Source: JBJHDF01 sp050486405
GTDB taxonomy: Bacteria; Pseudomonadota; Gammaproteobacteria; Pseudomonadales; Cellvibrionaceae
DNA length: 64,000 nt
Assembly: GCA_050486405.1 (NCBI GenBank)
Contig: JBJHDF010000019.1
Span: forward strand, 17,220 to 81,219
Reading direction: 5' to 3'
Below the pieces are notes generated by a model that saw only the letters and a program-made list of their open reading frames with translations, made no database searches and was not told where the DNA came from. The position numbers were made by a program, and so were the translations under genes. Below, one piece after another: positions 36,111 through 46,106 of this stretch. Each line of letters starts with the position of its first letter. Within the stretch, counting starts at the first letter, position 1.

Positions 36111-39100
36111 TGCCCTGCCCTCGCGCCGCCGATCACCTGCACCCGCCCCGGCGACGCGCTGTAGCCGCGCAGTTCCGGCCGATACATATCCTCCACCATG
36201 GAGGGCGGAATGCGGTAGACACCGGGTGTGACCGCACGCGCCAGGTAGAAGAGGTAGGCGGTCTGGCCACTGTGGAGATCCAGGGCAGCGACAAAGCGGT
36301 CGTCGCGGAACTCCCGATACACCAGCCGCGTCTGCCGCTGCCAGTCGCCGACGCTCCGGTTGTTGATCCGCAGATCGTCCAGACGGCGGGCGTGCACCAG
36401 ATTCTGGTTTTCCAGCTCCAGGCCCGCCGGCAGCAGCTCCACCACCAGTGCGTCCCGAACCCGGCCCGACAGGCTGCGCACACTCAGCTTCACCAGCGCG
36501 AAGTCACCGCTGTGCAGGCGCGACGGGTCCAACGGCTCGCCGTCCAGGGAATAGTAGTCGCGGGAGATTTCCAGCCCCTGCACCAACGGCTCGGGCATCT
36601 CCTCGGGATACCCTTGCAGGGTGAAGTTGACGAACAATGAACCCGCGGACTGATTGTGCAGGCGGGCGTCGCCCGACCAGTTGCCGGTGCGCCAGAAGCG
36701 CGACCACTGACGCGACTCGTCCAGGGCCAGGCTGTCGCTGGCAAACTGCAGTTCCGCCTGCCAGGGGTCGGCCGCCATGGACTGCCAGACAATGGCGAGC
36801 CGATAGAGCGCCATATGTTCCTGGGTGGAGTACCAGTCGCGCCCGATCATATTGTCGCGCAGCTGTAGCGCCAGACTCCAGACTTCCAGATCCAGCGCCG
36901 CAATGAGCTCGCTTTCCCGCGCCAGCAGCATGGTGGCCGCCAGATCGCGAACGGGCGTGCCGTAGTCACCGAGATAGCCTGCTGGATCACCCTGCCAGCT
37001 CAAGGCGCGGCGCCAGGCTTCCCCGGCGCGGCGGATGTCGCCCAACAGTTCCAGCGCCAGCGCCAACTGGGCCATGGCCAGTGGCGACTGAATGTGATCG
37101 GCGCGATGATCGTAGAGGTTGCGCGCATCCGCCAGACGTCCCCGGCCGGCGCGCGCCAGCACCAGCGAGGCGTAGGCAGTGTAGGACGCCTGATAGTGCC
37201 GCTGCCAGTCCGCAGCACCGGAGGAATGACCGCGGGCGTAGTGTTCAAGCCGCTGCAGGGCCTTGCCGAGCACGGCGTTGTCAACCGGAAACCCGCGCTG
37301 CTGGGCGGTGTGCAACAGGTCGACAATGTACACGGTAATCCAGCGCGCTTCGTCGTGGTCGGCACTCCAGAGGCCAAAGCCGCCATCGGCTTGTTGCATA
37401 CCCGCCAGCCGGCTGAAACCCTGCTCCAGAACGGTGCCGATGGAATCGCGCCCGGTTCGTGCCCGCTCCTGAAAAAAACGCTCTATGCGGGCAGCGTCCG
37501 CACCGCTGGCCAGTACCAGCGGCCAGAGGCGGCTGGACGTCTGCTCGGCGCAACCGTAGGGATACTGCAACAAAAAATTCAGATGATCGTCCACCGTCAG
37601 CGGCGGTGTGCGCGAGATACTCAGCGCCGCCTCCAGCGTATCGGGCCGCGCCTGTTCGACGAGCGCCTGGCTGAGCTCAACCGTCTCACCAGCCCCCAGA
37701 CGCAACTGCTGACTTTTGCGCACCACGGGGAACGCCGGGCGCATTCCCAGGCGCCACTGCCGCTCCATGTTCAGCGCCGGCGCCTTGCCATCCAGTGAGC
37801 GCAAGGTCATAGTGATCTCTCCCTGGCCGCTGGCGCTTTGAGCTTCCAGCGGCAGGCGCAACCACTGACGATTGTCGGCACCACCGCTGGGCGACAGTGT
37901 CAGCGTCTCATGCAGGCTTTGCCCACCGAGTTGATGATCGGCAGAAAGCACCACTTCCAGTTGACGGCTCGCCGGCAACAGGTTCTGAATGTCGAGCACC
38001 GCTTCGGTGGTGTCACCCAGTGCCAGAAAGCGCGGCAGATTGATTTCCGCCACCACTGGCGCCGCCACCGTCACCCGTGTGTCGGCACTGCCGACCCGAC
38101 GCCGATCAAACGCCACCGCCATCAGGCGCAACTCGCCGTTGAAATAGGGCAACCGCAGATTTAGCTCGGCCCGCCCCTCGGCGTCCAGAGTCACCTTGCC
38201 GGTATAGAGCGACACTATCTGCACATCGCTCATGGGCGCGTCACCACCGCGCGACAGGTCATCGGCGTCGCCGCCAAACCGTTGAAGTGCCAGAGGCGCC
38301 TCGCTGATTTCAAACAGATCGCTGTAGCTGTCGCGCACTTCCACTCCGTAGCGGCGCGGCCCGAAGAAGAAACCGAAAGGATCCGGCGTAACGAAATTGG
38401 TGAGACTGAGCACTCCGGAATCCACCGCAGCCAACGTCACTGACACCTGCTCTCCCGCCTGCTCCGGCGACAGGCGCAAGGTTACCGGCAACACCGTTTC
38501 CGGCTCCACCCGCCGCGGCGCCTCCAACTCCAACCGCAGTTGCCGATCACTACGCTCCAGCGGCAGCGGCAAAATACCGAGGCCGCGACGCGGCAATGAC
38601 GCACTGCGCTGCAACGCGGGACGCAATACCATGGCGGTGGCGTGAATATCGTGCCGCTGCCAGCGGCGGTCCACCGGAATGGCAATCTTGCCGGTGCCGT
38701 CGCGCACCGCCACCCGCCCCTGCCAAAGCAGTTCATCACTCTCCACTGTCACCAGACCTTCGCCGTCAAAGGGAGAAGTCAACGTCAGCACCGCCGTGTC
38801 GCCACCGCGATAGGCACCGGCGTTCCAGGCCAGTTGCACCTGCTCCGGTCTCACCCCCTGATCGCCCTGGGCGCGATGCCAATGCCAACCGGCGAAGAAC
38901 TCGTAGCGGTTGAGCAGTGTACCCTCGCGATCGCGCAGCTCCAGTCGGTAATTGCCGTACTCGACCGGCATCGACAGTTGCAGGGATTCACCCTCGTGCA
39001 GAGCCACCACGCGGTTGTACACCACTGCCTCGGTACTGCTGTTTCTACCCTGCCAACCGCGGTTGCCGCGCTGCCAATAGTGGTAGCTGTCCTCGCGTAC

Positions 39101-41062
39101 CAGCTGCACGTCCAGGTAGTCCCGCGCGGTCAGTTGGTCGCGTGCGTTGAGTTGAATGACTTCAAAAAACACGCTGTCGTTGGGGCTGGCGATATCACCG
39201 CTCCAGGCCGGGCGTACACCCACCAGATTCTCTTCCGGCCAGAGCGTTTGCTGCCAGCGACGAGACACGGGTCGGCCACCGGATTCGAACACACTCACCT
39301 CCAGGCTCACTTGCAATGGCTGGCGCAGGTTGCGCCAATTGTTGCTCAATAACAGTGAGCCGCGCCCGTGTTGATCCAGATTCAACTCCGGCAACTGACC
39401 CTGCTGCCGGGCGCGATGGTCGTCAAAGCCGAAGTGGAAGTCGCGATATTGCCGGGATATCTGCCGCGCCGGTTGCAGTTGCCAGTGGGTTTCCAGGCGG
39501 TTGCCCGACGCCGGTGCGCCCCACAAGTAGTTGACCTGTACCTGCAATTGAATATCGTCAGCCACGGATAGGGGCTGAGGCTGCTCACTACCCAGGGTAA
39601 GCGTCATCCGCTCAGGCAGAAAGTCTTCAACCTGAAAGGGATACTCAAACCGCTGGCCACTTCCCAGAGTTGCCACAAACTGCCAGCGGCCGGTGGCCGC
39701 ATCCGCGGGCAGTGCCTGCATCAGGGTATAGAAACTGTGTTCATCGCCAGGCAGGGTATGTGTACTGTGAGTGCGACCGTCGGGCCGGCGCAGTTCTGCG
39801 CGCAGCGGTTGAGCTTGCACCTGACGGCCGTCATTGTCGCGCAGCAGCGCGTTGACGATTACCTCTTCACCAGGCCTGTATATGTCCCGGGGGCTGTAGA
39901 TAAACAGTTCCAGCGCACGGTGGGGTCGCGACGAAAGCCCGTAGGCGCTGGTATCCATGGCCGGACCCTGCAGGCGCACGAGCGCCAGTTGTCCGCCCTT
40001 GTGGGCCATCACTGCCCGCTCATTGGCAGAGTCCGGTGCGCCCTGCAGCCGGACAAATCCGCGTTGGTCGGAAACGGCACTATCCAGCACTTCACCCCGG
40101 TTTCCCAGCAGTTGCACACTGATGCCGGATTGTTCGCTGGCATCGTTCAGACCATGCAGCCAGACACTCAAGCTGCCGTCGTAGCGCCGCAGATGCATCC
40201 CCAGATCACTGACGGTAAACCAGGTGGTAGCACGATTGCTGCCGTAATGCCCGGCACCGGTGGCCACTGCCAGATACACACCGGGTTCGTCCAGGTGGGA
40301 CGACAGGTTTTCCAGACCGATCACCCGGGTCACGCGCTGCCGATTGCCATCGGCAAAATCAAAGCGGCCAGTGTAGAGCAGCTTGCCCATGGTGTTCAGG
40401 GAGTTGAGGTGGCCGCTGTAGTAGTGATGGGCACGACTCCAGCTCTGCCCCAGAAACGCGGCAATTTTGTCGTTGTCTATGCGCCACAGATCCAGGTCCA
40501 CCGCAGTCATGTTGACGGTTTCCACTTCCAGCCCGGTGTTGAGCCGTGGCGACAACTGCGCGCCCTGTTGGGTAAAGCGCAGCGCCGGTGTGGCCTGCTG
40601 AATCTGAACGCTGCGCCGTGCCCCGGCATCGAGCTGTCGCCCGTTGCGGGCACGCAACTGCTCGGCAACCACCACGTGGTAGGTCTGCCCGGTGTCGACA
40701 TAGGGAAATACCGCCTGGGTGCCGCTCTCGTTGAGTATCCAGTCACCCTCTAGCCAGCGTCCCTGGGGGGTGTGTACCCGCAGGTAGCGCCCGAGTTGCT
40801 GCTCCGCATCCAGCGGCAGGGAAAATCGCACCGACAGCGCCGCGAAACCCTCCCAGTCCTGCTCGCTGACGGTCAATACCCGAAAGGGGGTGAGCGCGTA
40901 GGGATCATCGGATGCAACGGGGTCAGAAGCGCCGGGCGATACGTCCCGCTCGGCGCTGGCGGGTGGGCTGTGTTCGGGCGCCGATGGCGGGTCCGGGCGT
41001 GAGCATCCCGCAAGCGCAAACACGACAAGCATCAAACAGGCAGAGCAGCACAGCAGCTTCAT
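36107..41062 (-). CDS. yfhM: alpha-2-macroglobulin family lipoprotein
   Basis: 1651 residues, the usual size for the E. coli YfhM/ECAM type. The N-terminus ends in a lipobox (ALAGC). Macroglobulin MG domains follow, and the thioester motif is intact as YPYGCAEQTSS (C-x-E-Q), so covalent trapping of proteases is possible. These periplasmic lipoproteins bait and trap attacking proteases; pairing with PBP1c suggests guarding the wall when the outer membrane is breached. Cotranscribed with pbpC through a 4-base overlap. 103 bases separate it from fldB upstream. Confidence 0.96.
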   Translation of the reverse strand: MKLLCCSACLMLVVFALAGCSRPDPPSAPEHSPPASAERDVSPGASDPVASDDPYALTPFRVLTVSEQDWEGFAALSVRFSLPLDAEQQLGRYLRVHTPQGRWLEGDWILNESGTQAVFPYVDTGQTYHVVVAEQLRARNGRQLDAGARRSVQIQQATPALRFTQQGAQLSPRLNTGLEVETVNMTAVDLDLWRIDNDKIAAFLGQSWSRAHHYYSGHLNSLNTMGKLLYTGRFDFADGNRQRVTRVIGLENLSSHLDEPGVYLAVATGAGHYGSNRATTWFTVSDLGMHLRRYDGSLSVWLHGLNDASEQSGISVQLLGNRGEVLDSAVSDQRGFVRLQGAPDSANERAVMAHKGGQLALVRLQGPAMDTSAYGLSSRPHRALELFIYSPRDIYRPGEEVIVNALLRDNDGRQVQAQPLRAELRRPDGRTHSTHTLPGDEHSFYTLMQALPADAATGRWQFVATLGSGQRFEYPFQVEDFLPERMTLTLGSEQPQPLSVADDIQLQVQVNYLWGAPASGNRLETHWQLQPARQISRQYRDFHFGFDDHRARQQGQLPELNLDQHGRGSLLLSNNWRNLRQPLQVSLEVSVFESGGRPVSRRWQQTLWPEENLVGVRPAWSGDIASPNDSVFFEVIQLNARDQLTARDYLDVQLVREDSYHYWQRGNRGWQGRNSSTEAVVYNRVVALHEGESLQLSMPVEYGNYRLELRDREGTLLNRYEFFAGWHWHRAQGDQGVRPEQVQLAWNAGAYRGGDTAVLTLTSPFDGEGLVTVESDELLWQGRVAVRDGTGKIAIPVDRRWQRHDIHATAMVLRPALQRSASLPRRGLGILPLPLERSDRQLRLELEAPRRVEPETVLPVTLRLSPEQAGEQVSVTLAAVDSGVLSLTNFVTPDPFGFFFGPRRYGVEVRDSYSDLFEISEAPLALQRFGGDADDLSRGGDAPMSDVQIVSLYTGKVTLDAEGRAELNLRLPYFNGELRLMAVAFDRRRVGSADTRVTVAAPVVAEINLPRFLALGDTTEAVLDIQNLLPASRQLEVVLSADHQLGGQSLHETLTLSPSGGADNRQWLRLPLEAQSASGQGEITMTLRSLDGKAPALNMERQWRLGMRPAFPVVRKSQQLRLGAGETVELSQALVEQARPDTLEAALSISRTPPLTVDDHLNFLLQYPYGCAEQTSSRLWPLVLASGADAARIERFFQERARTGRDSIGTVLEQGFSRLAGMQQADGGFGLWSADHDEARWITVYIVDLLHTAQQRGFPVDNAVLGKALQRLEHYARGHSSGAADWQRHYQASYTAYASLVLARAGRGRLADARNLYDHRADHIQSPLAMAQLALALELLGDIRRAGEAWRRALSWQGDPAGYLGDYGTPVRDLAATMLLARESELIAALDLEVWSLALQLRDNMIGRDWYSTQEHMALYRLAIVWQSMAADPWQAELQFASDSLALDESRQWSRFWRTGNWSGDARLHNQSAGSLFVNFTLQGYPEEMPEPLVQGLEISRDYYSLDGEPLDPSRLHSGDFALVKLSVRSLSGRVRDALVVELLPAGLELENQNLVHARRLDDLRINNRSVGDWQRQTRLVYREFRDDRFVAALDLHSGQTAYLFYLARAVTPGVYRIPPSMVEDMYRPELRGYSASPGRVQVIGGARAGQ

Positions 41063-41165
41063 GGATCACTCCTTGTTCTTGGATTCCCTATAAAGCCTAT
41101 CGGGTCACTGTGGAACTGGGATGATCAATTCTGGCGAATTATGGCGCGCTGGCGATAAGAAGAAA

Positions 41166-41687
41166 TTAGTCCCGGGCTTCGAACTCCCGCTGGATCTGCG
41201 CGCACCAGCGATCGAGACGTTCCTCGGTCAGGTGTTCCTGCTGGTCCTCGTCGATAGCCAGACCCACAAACAACCCCTGGCCGGCAATCTCGGCCTTGGA
41301 GGCTTCGAACTCGTAGCCAGCCGTGGGCCAGTGCCCGACAATACGCGCCCCGGCGGCCACCACCACATCGTGCAGCATGCCCATGGCGTCGAGGAAATAA
41401 TCACCGTAGCCAAACTGGTCCCCCAGTCCGAACAAGGCGACTGTCTTGCCGGTAAAATCCACCTGGGCGATATCGTCCCAGAACTCCTCCCAGTCGGACT
41501 GGATCTGGCCGAAGTCCCAGGTGGGGATGCCCAGAATGACAAAACGGTAGTCGGCAAAACAGAGCTGGGTGGCCTGGGCAATGTCCCGCACTTCCACCCG
41601 GGATTCACCCAGGCGGGCCTGAATGGCGTAGGCAATCCGCTCGGTATTGCCATCGTCACTGCCGAAAAACAGGCCTATTTTCTCCAC
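41166..41687 (-). CDS. fldB: flavodoxin FldB
   Basis: 173 residues. The FMN phosphate loop is FFGSDDGNTERIA; ILGIPTWDFGQIQSDW and LFGLGDQFGYGDYFLDAMG are near-identical to FldB motifs. A long-chain flavodoxin used as a one-electron carrier in the cytoplasm. The SDD in the first loop replaces the more usual STxT. Divergent from cpxR-like across 163 bases. Confidence 0.94.
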   Translation of the reverse strand: MEKIGLFFGSDDGNTERIAYAIQARLGESRVEVRDIAQATQLCFADYRFVILGIPTWDFGQIQSDWEEFWDDIAQVDFTGKTVALFGLGDQFGYGDYFLDAMGMLHDVVVAAGARIVGHWPTAGYEFEASKAEIAGQGLFVGLAIDEDQQEHLTEERLDRWCAQIQREFEARD

Positions 41688-41763
41688 GCATTACCTCGGA
41701 GCCGGTGATTTCAGGGGGCGGATTCTCCCAGTATTGACCAACGGACGCAAGGCTGGCGGGCCG

Positions 41764-41779
41764 GTTAAGAATGGTTAAA
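41764..41779 (+). promoter_or_regulatory. CpxR-like direct-repeat operator
   Basis: GTTAA (41764-41768) recurs after 5 bases at 41774-41778, giving GTTAA-N5-GTTAA, one change per half from the CpxR consensus GTAAA-N5-GTAAA. It lies 72 bases before the response regulator start, so autoregulation is likely. It also lies within reach of the divergent fldB promoter. Confidence 0.5.
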
Positions 41780-41850
41780 TCAAGCCGGCGGGCGGTGACA
41801 GGACTGCCTGGATGCCTCAAACTAGTAGGGTAGTGAATTGTAATGTGCCC

Positions 41851-42555
41851 ATGACCCGAATACTGCTGATCGATGACGACCGTGAGCTGTGCCAGTTGCT
41901 CAACGAATACCTGACCGCCGAGGGTTTCTCGGTGGACATGGTACACGACGGTCAAAGCGCGCTGGAAATGGCCGATGCCGGCGATTACACAGCCATGATT
42001 CTGGACGTCATGCTGCCGGTACGCAGCGGCTTTGACGTGCTCAAGGAACTGCGCAAGGACAACCAAACCCCGGTACTGATGCTCACCGCCAAGGGCGACA
42101 CCATCGACCGGGTGATCGGCCTGGAGATCGGTGCCGACGACTACCTGCCCAAACCCTGCGACCCACGGGAACTGGTGGCCCGCCTGCGAGCGGTGCTGCG
42201 CCGCGCCCCGGCCACAAGCAACGCGGCACCGCTGGAGCACCTGGAAGCTGAAGAACTGACGCTGTTTCTGGGCAATCGCAGTGCTACCTGGTTGGAGCGG
42301 GAGGTGCCCCTTACCGGCACCGAGTTCAGCGTCCTGGAATTGCTGGTCCGGGGCGCCGGCCAGGTCATCAGCAAGGACGATCTGACCGAGCAGGCGCTGC
42401 GCCGCAAGCTCACACCCTACGACCGCAGCATCGACGTGCACGTTAGCAACATCCGCAAGAAGCTGGCCGCCGCCGGTGCCGAGCGGGATGTTATTATCAA
42501 TGTGCGCGGCGCCGGCTATATGCTGACCCTCAACGACGAGAGGTCGGTGCAGTGA
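41851..42555 (+). CDS. cpxR: OmpR-family response regulator, CpxR-like
   Basis: 234 residues from ATG 41851; an earlier in-frame ATG at 41812 would add 13 unlikely residues. Receiver: D8/D9, phospho-acceptor D52 (MILDVMLPVRSG) and K of LPKPCDPREL. The C-terminal winged helix includes LTGTEFSVLELL and SIDVHVSNIRKKL, which fits the CpxR/OmpR type. Its TGA overlaps the kinase GTG by 4 bases. The likely operator lies 72 bases upstream. Envelope stress response is the known role of CpxR; the assignment here rests on sequence and the partner kinase. Confidence 0.88.
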   Translation: MTRILLIDDDRELCQLLNEYLTAEGFSVDMVHDGQSALEMADAGDYTAMILDVMLPVRSGFDVLKELRKDNQTPVLMLTAKGDTIDRVIGLEIGADDYLPKPCDPRELVARLRAVLRRAPATSNAAPLEHLEAEELTLFLGNRSATWLEREVPLTGTEFSVLELLVRGAGQVISKDDLTEQALRRKLTPYDRSIDVHVSNIRKKLAAAGAERDVIINVRGAGYMLTLNDERSVQ

Positions 42556-44003
42556 CGCGGCTCTACCTGAAAATTTTTATCACCTTCTGGCTGGCCACAG
42601 CCTTGATCATCGTCGCCACCAATACCGTAATCCAGCAGTTCGACAGCTCCCCCAAGCGCTGTCTGCACAAACACCAGCAGGACAGCGACTTCGCCCCGGC
42701 CCTGGTGCTATTGCACCAGATGGTGGGTTCGGCCATCAACCGCAACCTGGAAGAAGTCACCCAGGACATGCGCGACCTGCCCGCCTGGTCCACCCGGTAT
42801 TTTTATATCGTCGATGAACAGGGCCGGGAAGTCCTGGATCGGGAACTGCCGCCGGGCACATCGGAGCTGCTGCCCGAACTCACCAACGACTCGCCCTTCG
42901 GCCACGTGGTAGCTGGCGATCGCAAGCTGTTTGGCCGGCACCTGATACTCAACGACGGCAACCCCATCCGCCTGGTCACCGTCTCGGCGCTGCGCGGTGA
43001 AACCAGCAGCATCGACATGTTGCGCCAGCTCTTTCTCAACAACATCTGGCCGCTGCTGCTGATCGCCGTGCTGATCAGCGGCAGCGCCTGCTTCCTGCTC
43101 GCGCGCTTCTTCGGCCAGGGTATCAGCACCCTGCAGGCCGCCACCCGACGCATCGCCGATGGCGACCTGAGCGTGCGGGTCAGCCCGCACCTGCGTCGGC
43201 GCGACGAAATCGCCGCCTTGGGCCGCGACTTCGACCATATGACCGAGCGGCTGGAAAAGGCTATGCTGGAGCAGAAACGCCTGATCAAGGACGTATCCCA
43301 CGAACTGCGTTCGCCCCTGGCTCGCCTGCAAGTGGCCCTGGGCCTGGCGCAGCAGCGCAGCGACGGCAGCATAAACGCAGAGCTGGAGCGCATCAAACAG
43401 GCAGCCGATTATCTCAACGACGTTATCTCTGGCATCCTCGCTCTTCCTGTGCACGACAACGGCGGCTGGGAGCTGAACGACACTCTGGATCTGCGCGCAC
43501 TGCTGGAAAACCTGATCGAGCACTACCGGGCAGAGGCCGGTCGCCGCCAGGTGTCCATCCAACTGCACACAACACTGGAAGAAGCGCTGGTAAGCACCCA
43601 CGGCAATATGCTGGAGGGCGTGTTTGACAATGTGCTGCGCAACGCCCTGCACCACACCCGCACCATGGCATTGCGCAACGCCATGGCCCTTGTGCGCAAC
43701 CCCACGCCCCCAACCCGTCGCGACAGTCGCATCGATATCTACTTGGAAGCCGCCCAAAACCAGGACGGCTATCAGGTTCGTATCTGCGACGCCGGGCCTG
43801 GCGTACCTGCGGACCAGTTGGAAGACATCTTCCGCCCCTTCTACCGCACCGATCAGGCTCGGGACCGCGAAAGCGGTGGCTACGGCCTGGGGCTGGCCAT
43901 AGCCCAGCGCAGTGTGGCCCTGCACGGCGGTCAGATCAGCGCCGCCAACCGACCGAGCGGCGGTCTCTGTGTCACGGTTCAGTTGCCGCCCCGCCATAAC
44001 TGA
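42552..44003 (+). CDS. cpxA: envelope-stress sensor histidine kinase, CpxA-like
   Basis: 483 residues from GTG 42552, coupled to the regulator by a GTGA overlap. Two membrane helices (about residues 5-25 and 155-180) flank a periplasmic domain; a HAMP domain (QAATRRIADGDLSVRV) leads to the H box VSHELRSPLARLQVAL (His near residue 250). The ATPase domain has the N box DNVLRNALHHT and G boxes ICDAGPGVP and GYGLGLAI. CpxA-type kinases sense misfolded envelope proteins. A longer insert than usual follows the N box. Confidence 0.87.
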   Translation: MTRLYLKIFITFWLATALIIVATNTVIQQFDSSPKRCLHKHQQDSDFAPALVLLHQMVGSAINRNLEEVTQDMRDLPAWSTRYFYIVDEQGREVLDRELPPGTSELLPELTNDSPFGHVVAGDRKLFGRHLILNDGNPIRLVTVSALRGETSSIDMLRQLFLNNIWPLLLIAVLISGSACFLLARFFGQGISTLQAATRRIADGDLSVRVSPHLRRRDEIAALGRDFDHMTERLEKAMLEQKRLIKDVSHELRSPLARLQVALGLAQQRSDGSINAELERIKQAADYLNDVISGILALPVHDNGGWELNDTLDLRALLENLIEHYRAEAGRRQVSIQLHTTLEEALVSTHGNMLEGVFDNVLRNALHHTRTMALRNAMALVRNPTPPTRRDSRIDIYLEAAQNQDGYQVRICDAGPGVPADQLEDIFRPFYRTDQARDRESGGYGLGLAIAQRSVALHGGQISAANRPSGGLCVTVQLPPRHN

Positions 44004-44264
44004 CGGACTTTTGACAGGCGGCAGCTTTTCACCGCTGCCATCGCTCGCCATTGCCGAAATGCGCGTCAAAATCCTACCAGCTCGCTTTATAAAAATAATA
44101 TATCTTATTGTTTTTATTTGTATTTTATAAAGTAATTTCTCTTCTGGCACAGATTTCGCTCTTTTCACTCCAGTGGCCTCCAACGACCGGCGGACGGCAA
44201 GGAATTGCCCGCTGCAGGAGTCCCCGGGGAGCCGGGTAAACAACAAGCAACAAGAGCAACCACT

Positions 44265-45194
44265 ATGCAGGAAATGTCCATGGCCGGCGGTTCACAGTTT
44301 GGCGGTAAAATCAGACCCATCGCCTCTTCCGGGCTGTCGCTGGAAGAGGAGTTGCAGGCGCGGGTGCGCCTGGCCCACGCCTTGCAAATGAGCCTTGAGC
44401 CGGAAGTGCTGCTGGAAGTCTTCTTTCAGCAACTGCAGACCTTTGTGGCCGTGGAGGGTATACAGTATCAGGCCCCGGACAGCAGCCGCAAAGTCCGGGC
44501 CGGCAGGAACGCCAAACACCACTGCGACTATCGACTGAACACGGACAACACTTTTATCGGCGAGATTGTCTTCAGCCGCAACCGACGCTTTACCGAAACG
44601 GAGCTGGCCAGACTCGAATCCCTGTTGGGTTCACTGATCTATCCGCTGCGCAACGCCCTGACCTACCACCAGGCGGTGCAGGCGTCACTGGTGGACCCTC
44701 TCACCGGCGTGGGCAACCGCGCCGCCCTGGACAGCGCCCTGAACCGCGAACTGCGCCTGGCCCAGCGCCATCAGCACGAGTTTTCCATGCTGCTGATCGA
44801 TGTGGATCACTTCAAACAGATCAACGATGAACACGGTCACAGCCGGGGCGATCAGGTGCTGCACGACATAGCCCACACCATCCAGGCTGTGTGCCGCGCC
44901 TCGGATATGACCTTTCGCTACGGCGGCGAGGAGTTTGTGGTGCTGTTGAGCAAAACCGACGCGACCGGCGCCCGGATCATCGCTGAACGCATTCGCGCCG
45001 AAGTCAACAAGCTGTGTATCGGCTACAGCGGCAAGAGCATACGCCCTACAGTGAGCATCGGCATCAGCGGCCGCCGGAGCACGGATAACGATCTGGTGGA
45101 CAGCCTGTTTGATCGCGCCGACAAGGCGCTCTACCACGCCAAACAGCAGGGAAGGAATTGCATTATGGCGGAGAAAACCGTCACCAGCTGCTAG
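44265..45194 (+). CDS. diguanylate cyclase (GGDEF) with N-terminal sensory region
   Basis: 309 residues from ATG 44265; an in-frame TTG at 44205 is possible but lacks support. The C-terminal GGDEF domain reads RYGGEEFVVLL (catalytically competent GGEEF near residue 220), and RASD five residues before it is the RxxD inhibitory I-site, so activity should be product-limited. The region before it (about 40-135) resembles a GAF-like sensor but is not clearly assigned. No membrane helix. It makes c-di-GMP in the cytoplasm. An A+T-rich patch (44085-44145) lies upstream. Its TAG stop overlaps the rluB stop in the sequence CTAG. Confidence 0.9.
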   Translation: MQEMSMAGGSQFGGKIRPIASSGLSLEEELQARVRLAHALQMSLEPEVLLEVFFQQLQTFVAVEGIQYQAPDSSRKVRAGRNAKHHCDYRLNTDNTFIGEIVFSRNRRFTETELARLESLLGSLIYPLRNALTYHQAVQASLVDPLTGVGNRAALDSALNRELRLAQRHQHEFSMLLIDVDHFKQINDEHGHSRGDQVLHDIAHTIQAVCRASDMTFRYGGEEFVVLLSKTDATGARIIAERIRAEVNKLCIGYSGKSIRPTVSIGISGRRSTDNDLVDSLFDRADKALYHAKQQGRNCIMAEKTVTSC

Positions 45195-46081
45195 TTTGAT
45201 TTGCCTTTGCCGGCGCGCAGGCGACGCTCGTGGCGCTGCTGTTTGATACGCTCGGCGGGGCCAGGACCGGCGGGCACGGCTTGCGCCTCGTGCTCCAGGC
45301 CGGCGGTGAGACACAGGTCGGCAATTTCCCTGTCGTTCAACTCCAGCCACTGCCCGACCCGCACATGTGACGGAATAAAAATATTGCCGTAGCGCACGCG
45401 CTTCAATCGGCTGACTTTTACACCCTGGCTTTCCCACAGGCGCCGCACTTCACGATTGCGGCCTTCCATCACCACACAGTAGAACCAGCGGTTGCGGCCC
45501 TCGCCGGCGCCGTCGACGATATCGGTAAAGCGGGCCACGCCATCGTCCAGCAATACGCCTTCCAACAGCGCCCGTTTCATTTCGTCGTCGACATTGCCCT
45601 GGATGCGCACCAAGTATTCCCGATCGATCACGGAAGACGGGTGCATCAATTTGTTGGCCAGATCACCGTCGTTGGTAAACAACAGCAGGCCGCTGGTGTT
45701 GAAATCCAGCCGGCCCACGGATATCCAGCGCTCGCCCTTGAGCTTTGGCAGTTTGTCGTAGACGGTGGGCCGCCCTTCGGGATCGGAGCGGGAGCAGATT
45801 TCGCCTTCGGGCTTGTTGTACAAAATCACCCGGCGTCGAGTGACACTGGCGGTGGGAACGGTAATGCGCCGCCCGTCAAAAAACACCTTGTCCACTGCGC
45901 TGACGCGATCCCCCAGCTTGGCCACCCGGCCATTGACCTTGACCTTGCCCAGTTCGATCTGCCGCTCCATTTCGCGGCGCGAACCCAACCCTGCCCGGGC
46001 CAGCATCTTCTGCAGCTTTTCATCGGCGGTGGCGCTGTCCGCAGCCGGAGGGCGGGATTTCGGAGCCTGTTTTTTTGCCAT
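45191..46081 (-). CDS. rluB: 23S rRNA pseudouridine synthase B
   Basis: 296 residues from ATG 46081; the frame is open to 46330 but that part overlaps scpB and has no similarity. An S4 RNA-binding domain (about 20-65, ARAGLGSRREMERQI) precedes the RsuA/RluB-type catalytic domain. The catalytic aspartate sits in GRLDFNTSGLLL; NKPEGEICSRSDP and EGRNREVRRLWE are family motifs. It makes pseudouridine at 23S rRNA position 2605 (E. coli numbering). A Lys-rich tail ends the protein. Order with scpA-scpB is widely conserved. Its TAG stop overlaps the stop of the convergent cyclase gene. Confidence 0.93.
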   Translation of the reverse strand: MAKKQAPKSRPPAADSATADEKLQKMLARAGLGSRREMERQIELGKVKVNGRVAKLGDRVSAVDKVFFDGRRITVPTASVTRRRVILYNKPEGEICSRSDPEGRPTVYDKLPKLKGERWISVGRLDFNTSGLLLFTNDGDLANKLMHPSSVIDREYLVRIQGNVDDEMKRALLEGVLLDDGVARFTDIVDGAGEGRNRWFYCVVMEGRNREVRRLWESQGVKVSRLKRVRYGNIFIPSHVRVGQWLELNDREIADLCLTAGLEHEAQAVPAGPGPAERIKQQRHERRLRAGKGKSN

Positions 46082-46106
46082 GGGGTTAACAAATACCGCT
46101 TGCGGG

